From CAYVBE01 sp964448935 (GTDB lineage: Bacteria > Planctomycetota > Brocadiia > SM23-32): 10,444 nucleotides of DNA. Below, one piece after another: positions 1 to 6,159 of the stretch. Below the pieces are notes generated by a model. The model searched no databases and was not told the origin of the DNA. It saw only the letters and a program-made list of their open reading frames with translations. Location of the stretch: assembly GCA_964448935.1 (NCBI GenBank), contig CAYVBE010000156.1, positions 1 through 10,444 of the forward strand, read 5' to 3'. Positions within the stretch are counted from its first letter, which is position 1. Each line of letters begins with the position of its first letter. A program made the position numbers and the translations under genes.

Positions 1-346
1 TCGCGGTCGAGAACCACCTGGAACGGGATCTGCGCAACCTGCTGGTGGTCTTCGAGGGCGACTGCGCGCACTTCGAGTCCCTGGCAGCCGGCGAGAAACG
101 CAGCGCGCCCCCGCTGCCCGAGGACGAGGCACAGAAGCGGCTGACCACCATGCGTGTCAAGACGACCCGCGGAACGCTGCCGGTGCCTATGGAGGGTGTC
201 GTCCGGCGGCGGCAGGCCGTCTGGCAGTCACTGCTCGACACCGGCAACGCCTACGCCGCCGAGGTGGCGGAACCCGACCCGGAGCAGGTCTGGCTCGATT
301 CTTTCCGAAATGCCGGCTCGCAGAACCTGATTATGGGGACCTTCTG

Positions 347-347
<1 letters not shown>
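1..347 (+). CDS. 3' end of an unidentified protein (partial, start lies before the window)
   Basis: The reading frame is open from base 3 to a TGA at 345-347, giving the last ~114 residues of a longer protein. A GTG at 45 is in frame, but the frame stays open and protein-like upstream of it, so the true start is probably outside the window. The visible part is charged and soluble-looking, rich in Glu, Arg and Ala, with no membrane segment and no motif I recognise; it ends in NLIMGTF. The stop overlaps the ATG of the ABC ATPase by one base (TGATG), which implies cotranscription and translational coupling with the exporter genes. It could be an accessory protein of that exporter or simply the preceding operon gene. 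I do not assign a function. Confidence 0.75.
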
Positions 348-1274
<927 letters not shown>

Positions 1275-1291
<17 letters not shown>

Positions 1292-2774
1292 AGACCGGAT
1301 GGACCGGCTGGCCAACCCTCTGCTGGTCAAGGAGATGTATCAGTCGGTGCATAGCAAAAAGTTCCTCGCGTCGCTGTGGCTGTTGTTGGGCGGGGCGCTG
1401 TTCACCTACGCCGTGGTCTACCTGAGCAGGCCGGAATCCGGCGAGTGCGGCGGACACATGTTCGCGGTTTTCAGCATGCTCACCTACCTCATGGCGCTGT
1501 GCGTGCTGCCCTATCTGGGCTTCTCCAACCTCTACCGGGAGGTAGAGGGACGCACCATCGAGCTGGTGCACATCACGGCCATAACTTCGGCGCGCCAGGT
1601 GCGCGGCCGGCTGATGGCGGCGCTGACCAAGGTGGCGCTGCTCTACGCGGTGGTCGGTCCTTTCGCGGTGACCGCGTTCCTGTTCAAGGGCGTGGGTATC
1701 GAGGCGATCGCCTTCGTGCTCGGCCTGATCCTCATCTTCAGTGTGCCCGCCTGCGCGCTGGGCATCTGGTTCGGCGCGCTGACCTCCTCGAAGCACATAA
1801 GGGTCATTGCGCGCTGGGGATACGTGCTGGTGGTGGGCATGACTCTGTTCTACGGTATGGTCTTCGGGCTGGCGTCCGCGCAGTCGTTTTTCTTCGGCTT
1901 TGGCATGGGCGGGGGGCCCGATCTCGAAGATATCCTCATCACGTTGGGCGTCTGCGCGCCGCTCGCGCTGCTGGCGACCTGGTTCCTCTGCGCCTCCGCC
2001 GCCAACATCCTGACCTTCGAGGCCGACAAGTGCTCCGGCAAGACCAAGCTGGTACTGCTGGTGATCGTGGCCGCCGCGTTTGCTGCGCCCGTCGCGGTGG
2101 ACGTGCCGGCCGGGACCGGCATGGACGAAGAGGTAATCATCACGGTCGGCGTCCTCACGACGCTTTTCGCGGCCCTGTGGTGCTTCTTCTGGGCGACGGA
2201 CAAACGGAGGGTGTCGCGCTCTCTGGAACGGAAGCTGGAGCGGCGGGGGACGCTCTACCGCCTGGCGCTGTTCCCCTTCGTGGACGGCCCCGGCTCGGGC
2301 CTGGCCTATTCGTGCATTGCCTTCGCTCTGATCATGGCCGGGACCACGGCGCTGGCCTGGCAGGACCTCTGGGACTGGGAGATGATCTACGTGGCCGTTC
2401 CCCTGATGGGCCTGGTGTATGTGCTGTTTTTTCTTGCGTTTACGCAGATTGTCATGCGGTTCCTCCCGGGGAAGTGGCGGACCACGCTGGCACGGCGCAT
2501 CGTGGCGGCCGTGGTGGTGGTCTTCAACGTCGTCATCAGCACGCTCATGCTGGCCGGCATGACGGATTACCGGTGGTGGGACCGCATGGCCATGAATCCC
2601 GGAATGGCCCTGTCGCCCGTGCTGTATCTCCGTGCAGCGGGGGACGCGGTGATTGATGGCGACGGTCCCGAGTACCTGCTTCCGCTGATCCTGCCGCTGG
2701 GCATAGGGCTGGGCGTCTGCACGATCTCGGCGATCCGCCATTTCCGGAGGTACATGCGTGGCGATTTCGACTGA
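1275..2774 (+). CDS. ABC-2 type transporter permease, ~12 membrane helices
   Basis: A 499-residue integral membrane protein, the transmembrane partner of the ATPase whose 3' end it overlaps. A short N-terminal amphipathic stretch with NPLLVKEMYQ (14-23) precedes hydrophobic segments at roughly 30-50, 65-82, 113-136, 143-168, 181-201, 217-245, 257-275, 286-306, 341-361, 370-393, 407-428 and 467-487. The charged cytoplasmic linker at 308-328 separates the halves, suggesting two six-helix units fused in one chain. The start ATG has a GGAG six bases upstream. The stop TGA at 2772-2774 lies inside the left copy of the 61-bp duplication, so the C-terminus (RRYMRGDFD) is also encoded in the right copy at 5280-5303. 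Before the interruption this gene would have overlapped the DUF58 start by 17 bases. The transported substrate is unknown. Confidence 0.9.
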
Positions 2775-2789
2775 GCCCATCGGCGACGC
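2729..2789 (+). repeat. 61-bp direct duplication, left copy
   Basis: This stretch is identical base for base to 5261-5321 (offset 2532). Allowing single mismatches at 2728 and 2790, the match runs from 2724 to 2794. It contains the last 14-15 codons and stop of the permease gene plus a copy of the GGAGG ribosome binding site, GTG start and first codons of DUF58. It marks the left edge of the inserted DNA. Confidence 0.97.
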
Positions 2790-2794
2790 CGAGC
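2758..2794 (+). pseudogene. orphan 5' fragment of the DUF58 gene
   Basis: The GTG at 2758 and the following codons give MAISTEPIGDAE, the same N-terminus as the intact DUF58 gene at 5290. From about base 2790 the similarity stops and the reading frame continues into unrelated insert sequence with no DUF58 features. The GGAGG at 2746-2750 is a copy of the DUF58 ribosome binding site. I read it as the fragment left when the junction was duplicated. The frame stays open to 3096, but its second half runs through the CACAGAG repeat and is not protein-like. Confidence 0.85.
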
Positions 2795-2851
2795 GCGAGG
2801 ACTGGAACCCGAGGGCGACCAGCCGCGACGTGCGGGAGGGGGGACGCAGAC

Positions 2852-3037
2852 GTGAAGGAACGCGGCCTGGGCCGGAACGAGCTGTTGCACCGCTTGCTCC
2901 AGGCCCTGCTCGAACTGTCCCGGCCCGGCAGCCAGGAACGCAGCCTGCTGGAAAGTATAGGCAACCACGTGAAAGACAGCACTACCATACTGCCTCCGAC
3001 AACCACGGCGACCCACGCGGACCTCGGCTGGGAATAA
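2852..3037 (+). CDS. small hypothetical protein, 61 aa
   Basis: A GTG-started frame of 61 codons ending TAA at 3035-3037. A purine-rich run, GGGAGGGGGG (2834-2843), lies just upstream as a possible ribosome binding site. Third codon positions are mostly G or C in this frame, as in the real genes around it, which favours coding. The product is Leu- and Arg-rich in its first half (helical, NELLHRLLQALLEL) with a Ser/Thr/Pro-rich tail ending HADLGWE; I do not recognise it. A TGA in another frame at 2853-2855 overlaps the GTG (GTGA), so it may have been the second gene of a coupled pair whose first gene was cut at the insert edge. It could equally be the tail of a decayed gene. Confidence 0.4.
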   Translation: MKERGLGRNELLHRLLQALLELSRPGSQERSLLESIGNHVKDSTTILPPTTTATHADLGWE

Positions 3038-3049
3038 CAACGACGATAA

Positions 3050-3076
3050 GCCACAGAGGACACAGAGAGCACCGAG
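3050..3076 (+). repeat. CACAGAG repeat, copy A (three 9-bp units)
   Basis: Three head-to-tail 9-bp units, GCCACAGAG, GACACAGAG and AGCACCGAG, reading on the + strand. The consensus NNCACAGAG recurs at 4457, 4649 and 5057. This copy lies about 90 bases upstream of the 392-aa nuclease-like gene. The rest of 3077-3160 shows no gene, and I see no clear promoter in it. Confidence 0.85.
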
Positions 3077-3166
3077 CAGCGATGTCAATGCATTGACGAC
3101 AGTTACGCACAAAGAACTCCGGTGCAATTCAGCAAGACCAAGGAATCATCCAGATAGGAGACCATG

Positions 3167-4342
3167 ATGACGAAACGAGCATCCGGCAGCCTGCGTAGTG
3201 CTCTCACGGGAAACGTGAACGCTCCGCTTATACCGGCCAGTGACTGCCGGAGTTGGCAACTGGAACCTGCCCCCCCTAAGAAACTCCCCGAACTTCCGAA
3301 CGGCGAAGTAAGCGGGCAGCTTTACCGGATTCTGGTCGAGGCGGGGGTTGCTCTGACGCCCGCGCGAAACGTCTGGGATCCTCGCGCAAAGTTGGCTGCC
3401 TATCGCTATTTCGACGTGTTCACGCGGGCCTCAGACAGACTCAGAAAGGCTGACTGGTGGGATGAAGCAACTCCTCGAGCAAAAGGCCTGGTGAGCGAAG
3501 AATTCGGGATCAGTGTAGCGTGGTATCTTCTGAAGGAGTTTTTGCGGGTCGTGCATATCTCAGATATTGCCCCCCTCCTTGAATGCGGCCTGTTGGATTA
3601 CACTCGCGGCAAGGCACCGAAAGACCTATCCCGGCCCGATTATCTGTGCCTGCGGTCTGACGGGAAAGTCTTCATCGCAGAAGTCAAAGGCCGCTCTCAA
3701 CCGAAAAATGGCTCGTCGCTGAGCTCCAATACGGATAAGGCCGTCAGGAAGGCAGAAAAACAAGTGCGTAAAGTGGTCTTAGCAGATCGGAATTACAAAA
3801 GCCACTGCGGGCGACTCGCCATTGTAACCGGGTTCTGCATTGACGGCAGGAATGACGGGGAGCAGACGGTCACCAGAGTGAAAGCTTACCGGAAGTGGGG
3901 TAGAGCCATCCCTCGTGCGTTAACGTCACTAGTGTTTGCGGGCTACGCTAAGACATTCCGTTACGCCGGGGCCTCCCCACTGGCATCCTACCTGATGCCG
4001 CCGCAGATTACTTCTCAGCGGTTTGGTGGCTGGCAACAGATCAAGGCCTGTAACTGGGCAGGGCAGGAGCTTGTCCCGCTGGGGCGCGAACCACTCGGCG
4101 GCCAGGTCCTGATACCGAAGCACGTACTGGCGGCGCTGCTTTTGGACAGGGAGACAGCATCGGAAGAGTTCTCCCTGGGTGATCGCCTGACCGTTGACGT
4201 TCCAGAAGACGCCGAAGGTTCGTTCTGCATGCCCAACGGCGTGGTCTTCTGCCACCCGGAAGAAGTACCGCGTGAATGGAGCGAAAGGCTCGCAGTGTGG
4301 TCCGGCTTCTGGAGTAAGCATGCTCCGAGAAAGGGAGAATAG
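3167..4342 (+). CDS. predicted PD-(D/E)XK nuclease-like protein, ~391 aa
   Basis: A soluble protein I cannot place in a named family, but with the signature of the restriction-endonuclease-like fold. Numbered from the ATG at 3164, a helix with Glu112/Glu113 precedes RPDYLCL (Asp159) and VFIAEVKGR (Glu173, Lys175), the usual D...ExK metal-binding pattern with a hydrophobic strand before ExK. The helix AEKQVRKVV around Gln200 fits the position of the Q motif seen in many such nucleases. About 110 residues lie before the core and nearly 190 after it; the C-terminal part (SFCMPNGVVFCHPEE) is unassigned. ATG 3167 sits six bases from AGGAG (3156-3160), better spaced than ATG 3164. Codon use is visibly more A/T-rich at third positions than in the operon. 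CACAGAG repeat copies lie on both sides. Possible roles are defence or DNA processing; this is inference. Confidence 0.8.
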   Translation: MTKRASGSLRSALTGNVNAPLIPASDCRSWQLEPAPPKKLPELPNGEVSGQLYRILVEAGVALTPARNVWDPRAKLAAYRYFDVFTRASDRLRKADWWDEATPRAKGLVSEEFGISVAWYLLKEFLRVVHISDIAPLLECGLLDYTRGKAPKDLSRPDYLCLRSDGKVFIAEVKGRSQPKNGSSLSSNTDKAVRKAEKQVRKVVLADRNYKSHCGRLAIVTGFCIDGRNDGEQTVTRVKAYRKWGRAIPRALTSLVFAGYAKTFRYAGASPLASYLMPPQITSQRFGGWQQIKACNWAGQELVPLGREPLGGQVLIPKHVLAALLLDRETASEEFSLGDRLTVDVPEDAEGSFCMPNGVVFCHPEEVPREWSERLAVWSGFWSKHAPRKGE

Positions 4343-4345
4343 ACA

Positions 4346-4577
4346 GCCAAAGAGGCCCCAGATGAACAACGACAGAAACGATGCAAACAAAGTGCAAGCT
4401 CTTGCCTACAACGACGCATGCGACCCGGGTTTGAAAAGACGACGGCAACGGCGGGAGCCACAGAGGACACAGAGTGCATCGAGGGACAAAGACAGAAACG
4501 GCGCAGACGAGATGCATGTTCTCGCCGGCAGCGGGACGGGCGGCCGGGACACAAGAAGGCCGCGGAAAAGCCGGGAG
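4346..4577 (+). repeat. diverged tandem duplication of ~115 bp
   Basis: Copy 1 (4346-4456) and copy 2 (4457-4577) align end to end. Each begins with the 9-bp repeat units: two degraded units in copy 1 (GCCAAAGAG, GCCCCAGAT) and three in copy 2 (GCCACAGAG, GACACAGAG, TGCATCGAG). Each continues through a shared GACAGAAACG (4371-4380 and 4491-4500), then a stretch alike at about two thirds of positions with mostly transitions, and ends with a shared GGGAG. The length difference is explained mainly by one 9-bp unit. This implies that the repeat element is longer than the 27-bp core. Confidence 0.65.
4457..4483 (+). repeat. CACAGAG repeat, copy B (three 9-bp units)
   Basis: Units GCCACAGAG, GACACAGAG and TGCATCGAG on the + strand. 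The first two are identical to copy A and the third is degraded. Together with copy A and the degraded copy at 4346-4363 it brackets the 392-aa nuclease-like gene in direct orientation. Confidence 0.8.
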
Positions 4578-4648
4578 TTACATACCTGGTGGACCAAGCC
4601 GGCCCGTCGTGCTGTCGTTAGATAATAGTATTTGTTGTAGTTGCCGTT

Positions 4649-4675
4649 CTCTGTGTTCTCGGTGCTCTCTGTGGC
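4649..4675 (-). repeat. CACAGAG repeat, copy C (three 9-bp units, inverted)
   Basis: Read on the - strand the units are GCCACAGAG, AGCACCGAG and AACACAGAG. The surrounding 30 bases (4647-4676) match 5055-5084 at 28 of 30 positions, the only difference being TT versus AA at 4656-4657. It lies about 30 bases upstream of the GxxExxY gene. Confidence 0.88.
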
Positions 4676-4704
4676 AGAACAAAGGACGTTGTTGGAGGGA
4701 GATC

Positions 4705-5064
4705 ATGGCAGATGCACTGACGGAAAGGATCATCGGCGCAGCCATCGAGGTGCATCGCACGCTGGGGCCTGGCTTGCTGGAGTCAATCTACGAGGAAGCT
4801 TTGACCGTTGAGTTTGGACTGAGGAACATCCCCTTCCAGCGGCAGGTGGACGTGGACTACAAAGGATACGCAATCAAGGGGCAGCGCATTGACTTGCTTG
4901 TTGGCTCTGAGGTCGTGGTCGAGCTGAAGGCGGTTGCGACACTGCCGGAACTGGCGACGGCACAGACGTTATCTTATCTGAAGGCGACCGATTTGAAACG
5001 CGCTCTGCTGATAAACTTCGGCGTGTCACGCCTCGTTGACGGGGTGAAACGACTTTCTCTGTGA
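4705..5064 (+). CDS. GxxExxY protein (PDDEXK_3-type nuclease-fold protein)
   Basis: A 119-residue protein, the usual length for the GxxExxY family (TIGR04256 / PDDEXK_3), which is sporadically distributed, often multicopy in one genome, and of unknown biological role. The naming motif is seen in GPGLLESIYEEAL: Gly23, Glu26, Tyr29. A PD-(D/E)XK-like set follows: RIDLLVG (Asp63), VVVELKAV (Glu73, Lys75) and AQTLSYL (Gln87, Tyr91), so the putative catalytic residues all look present. The ATG at 4705 is preceded by GGAGG (4694-4698) six bases away, which fixes this start; longer frames from further upstream run through repeat copy C and are not credible. The TGA stop lies inside repeat copy D, and 30-bp direct repeats bracket the gene, so gene and repeats may travel as one unit. 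Confidence 0.93.
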   Translation: MADALTERIIGAAIEVHRTLGPGLLESIYEEALTVEFGLRNIPFQRQVDVDYKGYAIKGQRIDLLVGSEVVVELKAVATLPELATAQTLSYLKATDLKRALLINFGVSRLVDGVKRLSL

Positions 5065-5083
5065 ACTCGGTGCTCTCTGTGGC
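5057..5083 (-). repeat. CACAGAG repeat, copy D (three 9-bp units, inverted)
   Basis: Read on the - strand the units are GCCACAGAG, AGCACCGAG and TTCACAGAG. It overlaps the last codons and stop of the GxxExxY gene. Together with copy C it forms a direct repeat pair spaced 408 bp apart, and both are inverted relative to copies A and B. Confidence 0.88.
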
Positions 5084-5099
5084 AAGAAGATATACAAAG

Positions 5100-5306
5100 A
5101 TGACCAAGTTGCCCTGGAAGCCGTGGCATGACGTGGTGGAACTGCGGGACGAACTGAAGTCGGGCGACCTGACACTGGCGATGTTCGCGGCGGACCTGCA
5201 CGAGGTGGTCCTGCAACAGGCCAGGGCTGTCTACCAGGGCAGTGGCGAAGTCTTCATCTGGGCGATCCGCCATTTCCGGAGGTACATGCGTGGCGATTTC
5301 GACTGA
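5100..5306 (+). pseudogene. truncated DUF499-type AAA ATPase N-terminus fused to the permease tail
   Basis: The ATG at 5100 opens a frame whose first ~52 residues resemble the N-terminus of DUF499 ATPases: KPWHDVVELRDELKSG, then FAADLHEVV, then AVYQGSGEVF, matching the family's start through the conserved PxxFF-like region. Complete DUF499 proteins are very large (around 1000 residues) and are often found beside DUF1156 methylases in modification or defence islands; this comes from recall of the family. Here the frame enters the 61-bp duplication at about 5256-5261 and continues in frame as the permease C-terminus (AIRHFRRYMRGDFD), stopping at 5304-5306. The result is a 68-codon chimera lacking the Walker motifs. 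Its stop overlaps the DUF58 start by 17 bases, reproducing the ancestral overlap. Only a weak AAGAAG lies upstream as a ribosome binding site. The family call is moderate; the chimera itself is plain. Confidence 0.65.
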
Positions 5307-5321
5307 GCCCATCGGCGACGC
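5261..5321 (+). repeat. 61-bp direct duplication, right copy
   Basis: Identical to 2729-2789. This copy supplies the functional ribosome binding site, GTG start and first codons of DUF58, and encodes a redundant permease C-terminus in frame with the DUF499 fragment. It marks the right edge of the insert. Confidence 0.97.
5278..5282 (+). promoter_or_regulatory. ribosome binding site deciding the DUF58 start
   Basis: GGAGG seven bases before the GTG at 5290. It favours this start over the in-frame GTG at 5242, which would add residues read from the inserted fragment. The same site is present at 2746-2750 in the left duplication copy. Confidence 0.75.
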
Positions 5322-6147
5322 GGAGCTGCAGGAGCTGGCCCACCGCTACCGCTTAAACCTAAACGTGGCCTCCGCCGCCGGCACCACCGGCGAGATGGCC
5401 GGGCGCGAGACGGGCGCCTCCGTCGAGATACAGGATTTCCGCGACTACGTGCCCGGCGACGACCTGCGGAGCATTGACTGGATGGCCTACGGCCGCACGG
5501 ACCGGCTGGTGGTGCGGCTCTACCGCGAGGAGGTCAGCCCGTTCTTCGACGTGCTGGTGGACACCTCGGCCTCCATGGCCATCCCGGATGGCCGCAAGGG
5601 CGCGCTCGCCGGCGAGATCAGCCGCTGGCTCTACCACTCCGGGCGGGCGCAGGGCCCGGCGGTTCGGCTCTACAGCGCCGGGCGCGACCTGTACCGCGTC
5701 GAGACTCCGCAGGAGCTGGTGTTCAACGAGCCCGAGTCGGTGATCTTCAGCGCACCGTCGCGAGCGGCGGCGGTGCTGCGGCGTTCGTCGGTGCGGCTGC
5801 TGCTGAGCGACTTTCTGGACCCCGCCGACCCGCAGGCGGTGCTGCGCAAATTCGCGGCGGGCTGCTCGGAGCTGATCGTGGTGCAGTTGCTCGGGCCATG
5901 GGAGCGCGACCCCGACGCCGAGGGGCCGGCAGTGCTGGACGCCGTCGAGCGGCACCGGCAGGAGGACATCAACCTGGACCACCGGGCCGTGGAATCCTAC
6001 CGCCGCCGGCTGAACGGGCTGCTTGCGGCGCTGCGGGAAGGCGTGTTCCGGTGCGGCGGGCATCACCTGGAAGTGGTTGCCGATCAACAACTTGAGACGG
6101 TGCTGCGGGAGGAGTTCCTGCCCGCCGGGCTCGTCGAGGTGTATTGA
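5290..6147 (+). CDS. DUF58 domain-containing protein with vWA-like fold
   Basis: A 285-residue DUF58 family protein. The hallmark stretch is clear: VEIQDFRDYVPGDDLRSIDW (45-64) followed by AYGRTDRLVVRLYREE (66-81). A vWA-type metal-binding motif, DTSAS, is at 91-95 and LLSDFLDP at 171-178. No membrane segment is visible, in keeping with the short cytoplasmic DUF58 proteins that accompany MoxR ATPases and membrane vWA proteins; the molecular function is unsettled, with proposed roles in complex assembly and envelope or stress functions. The GTG start lies inside the right duplication copy. The gene is followed after 12 bases by the BatA-like gene. Because the insert separates it from the exporter genes, its expression may now depend on read-through across the insert or on a promoter within it. 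Confidence 0.93.
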   Translation: MAISTEPIGDAELQELAHRYRLNLNVASAAGTTGEMAGRETGASVEIQDFRDYVPGDDLRSIDWMAYGRTDRLVVRLYREEVSPFFDVLVDTSASMAIPDGRKGALAGEISRWLYHSGRAQGPAVRLYSAGRDLYRVETPQELVFNEPESVIFSAPSRAAAVLRRSSVRLLLSDFLDPADPQAVLRKFAAGCSELIVVQLLGPWERDPDAEGPAVLDAVERHRQEDINLDHRAVESYRRRLNGLLAALREGVFRCGGHHLEVVADQQLETVLREEFLPAGLVEVY

Positions 6148-6159
6148 GGGAGCAACGCC

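Larger units (their letters stand above)
4343..4704. other. gene-free stretch with repeats between the two nuclease-fold genes
   Basis: I see no convincing gene here. The first two thirds are a diverged tandem duplication (4346-4577). It is followed by about 40 bases of no recognised content, an A/T-rich patch at 4619-4640 that stands out in this GC-rich context and might contain a promoter (GATAAT at 4621-4626, no convincing -35), and repeat copy C. Open frames crossing it on both strands give low-complexity Arg-rich or Cys/Ser-rich products typical of translated CACAGAG repeats. Confidence 0.6.
2790..5260. mobile_element. ~2.47-kb foreign insert between permease and DUF58 genes
   Basis: Everything between the two 61-bp copies is absent from the logical operon: joining 2789 to 5322 would give a permease gene overlapping the DUF58 start by 17 bases, as in the neighbouring gene pairs. 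The insert differs from its flanks: looser spacing, more A/T at third codon positions in its main gene, dispersed CACAGAG repeats, and defence- or nuclease-type gene families instead of exporter and vWA genes. Its right end is a truncated gene and its left end may be one too, so it looks like a captured fragment of another locus rather than a complete element. I see no transposase, integrase or terminal inverted repeats. Whether it is mobile is inference. Confidence 0.75.

Noticed and set aside
2758..3096. 112-codon frame starting like DUF58
   Set aside because: Only the first ~12 residues are DUF58, copied by the duplication; the rest is unrelated and ends in translated CACAGAG repeat.
4474..5064. 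196-codon version of the GxxExxY gene with an upstream start
   Set aside because: The extra N-terminus is read from repeat DNA; the ATG at 4705 has a good ribosome binding site and gives the normal family length.
3050..5083. CRISPR array
   Set aside because: The repeats are short, irregularly spaced, lie in both orientations, and have genes rather than uniform spacers between them; no cas gene is present.
2790..5260. Insertion sequence or integron
   Set aside because: No transposase or integrase frame, no terminal inverted repeats at the junctions, and the 61-bp duplication is far longer than usual target duplications.
5242..5289. Upstream GTG start for DUF58
   Set aside because: It would add 16 residues read from the insert and duplication; the GTG at 5290 has GGAGG at the right distance and the ancestral context.
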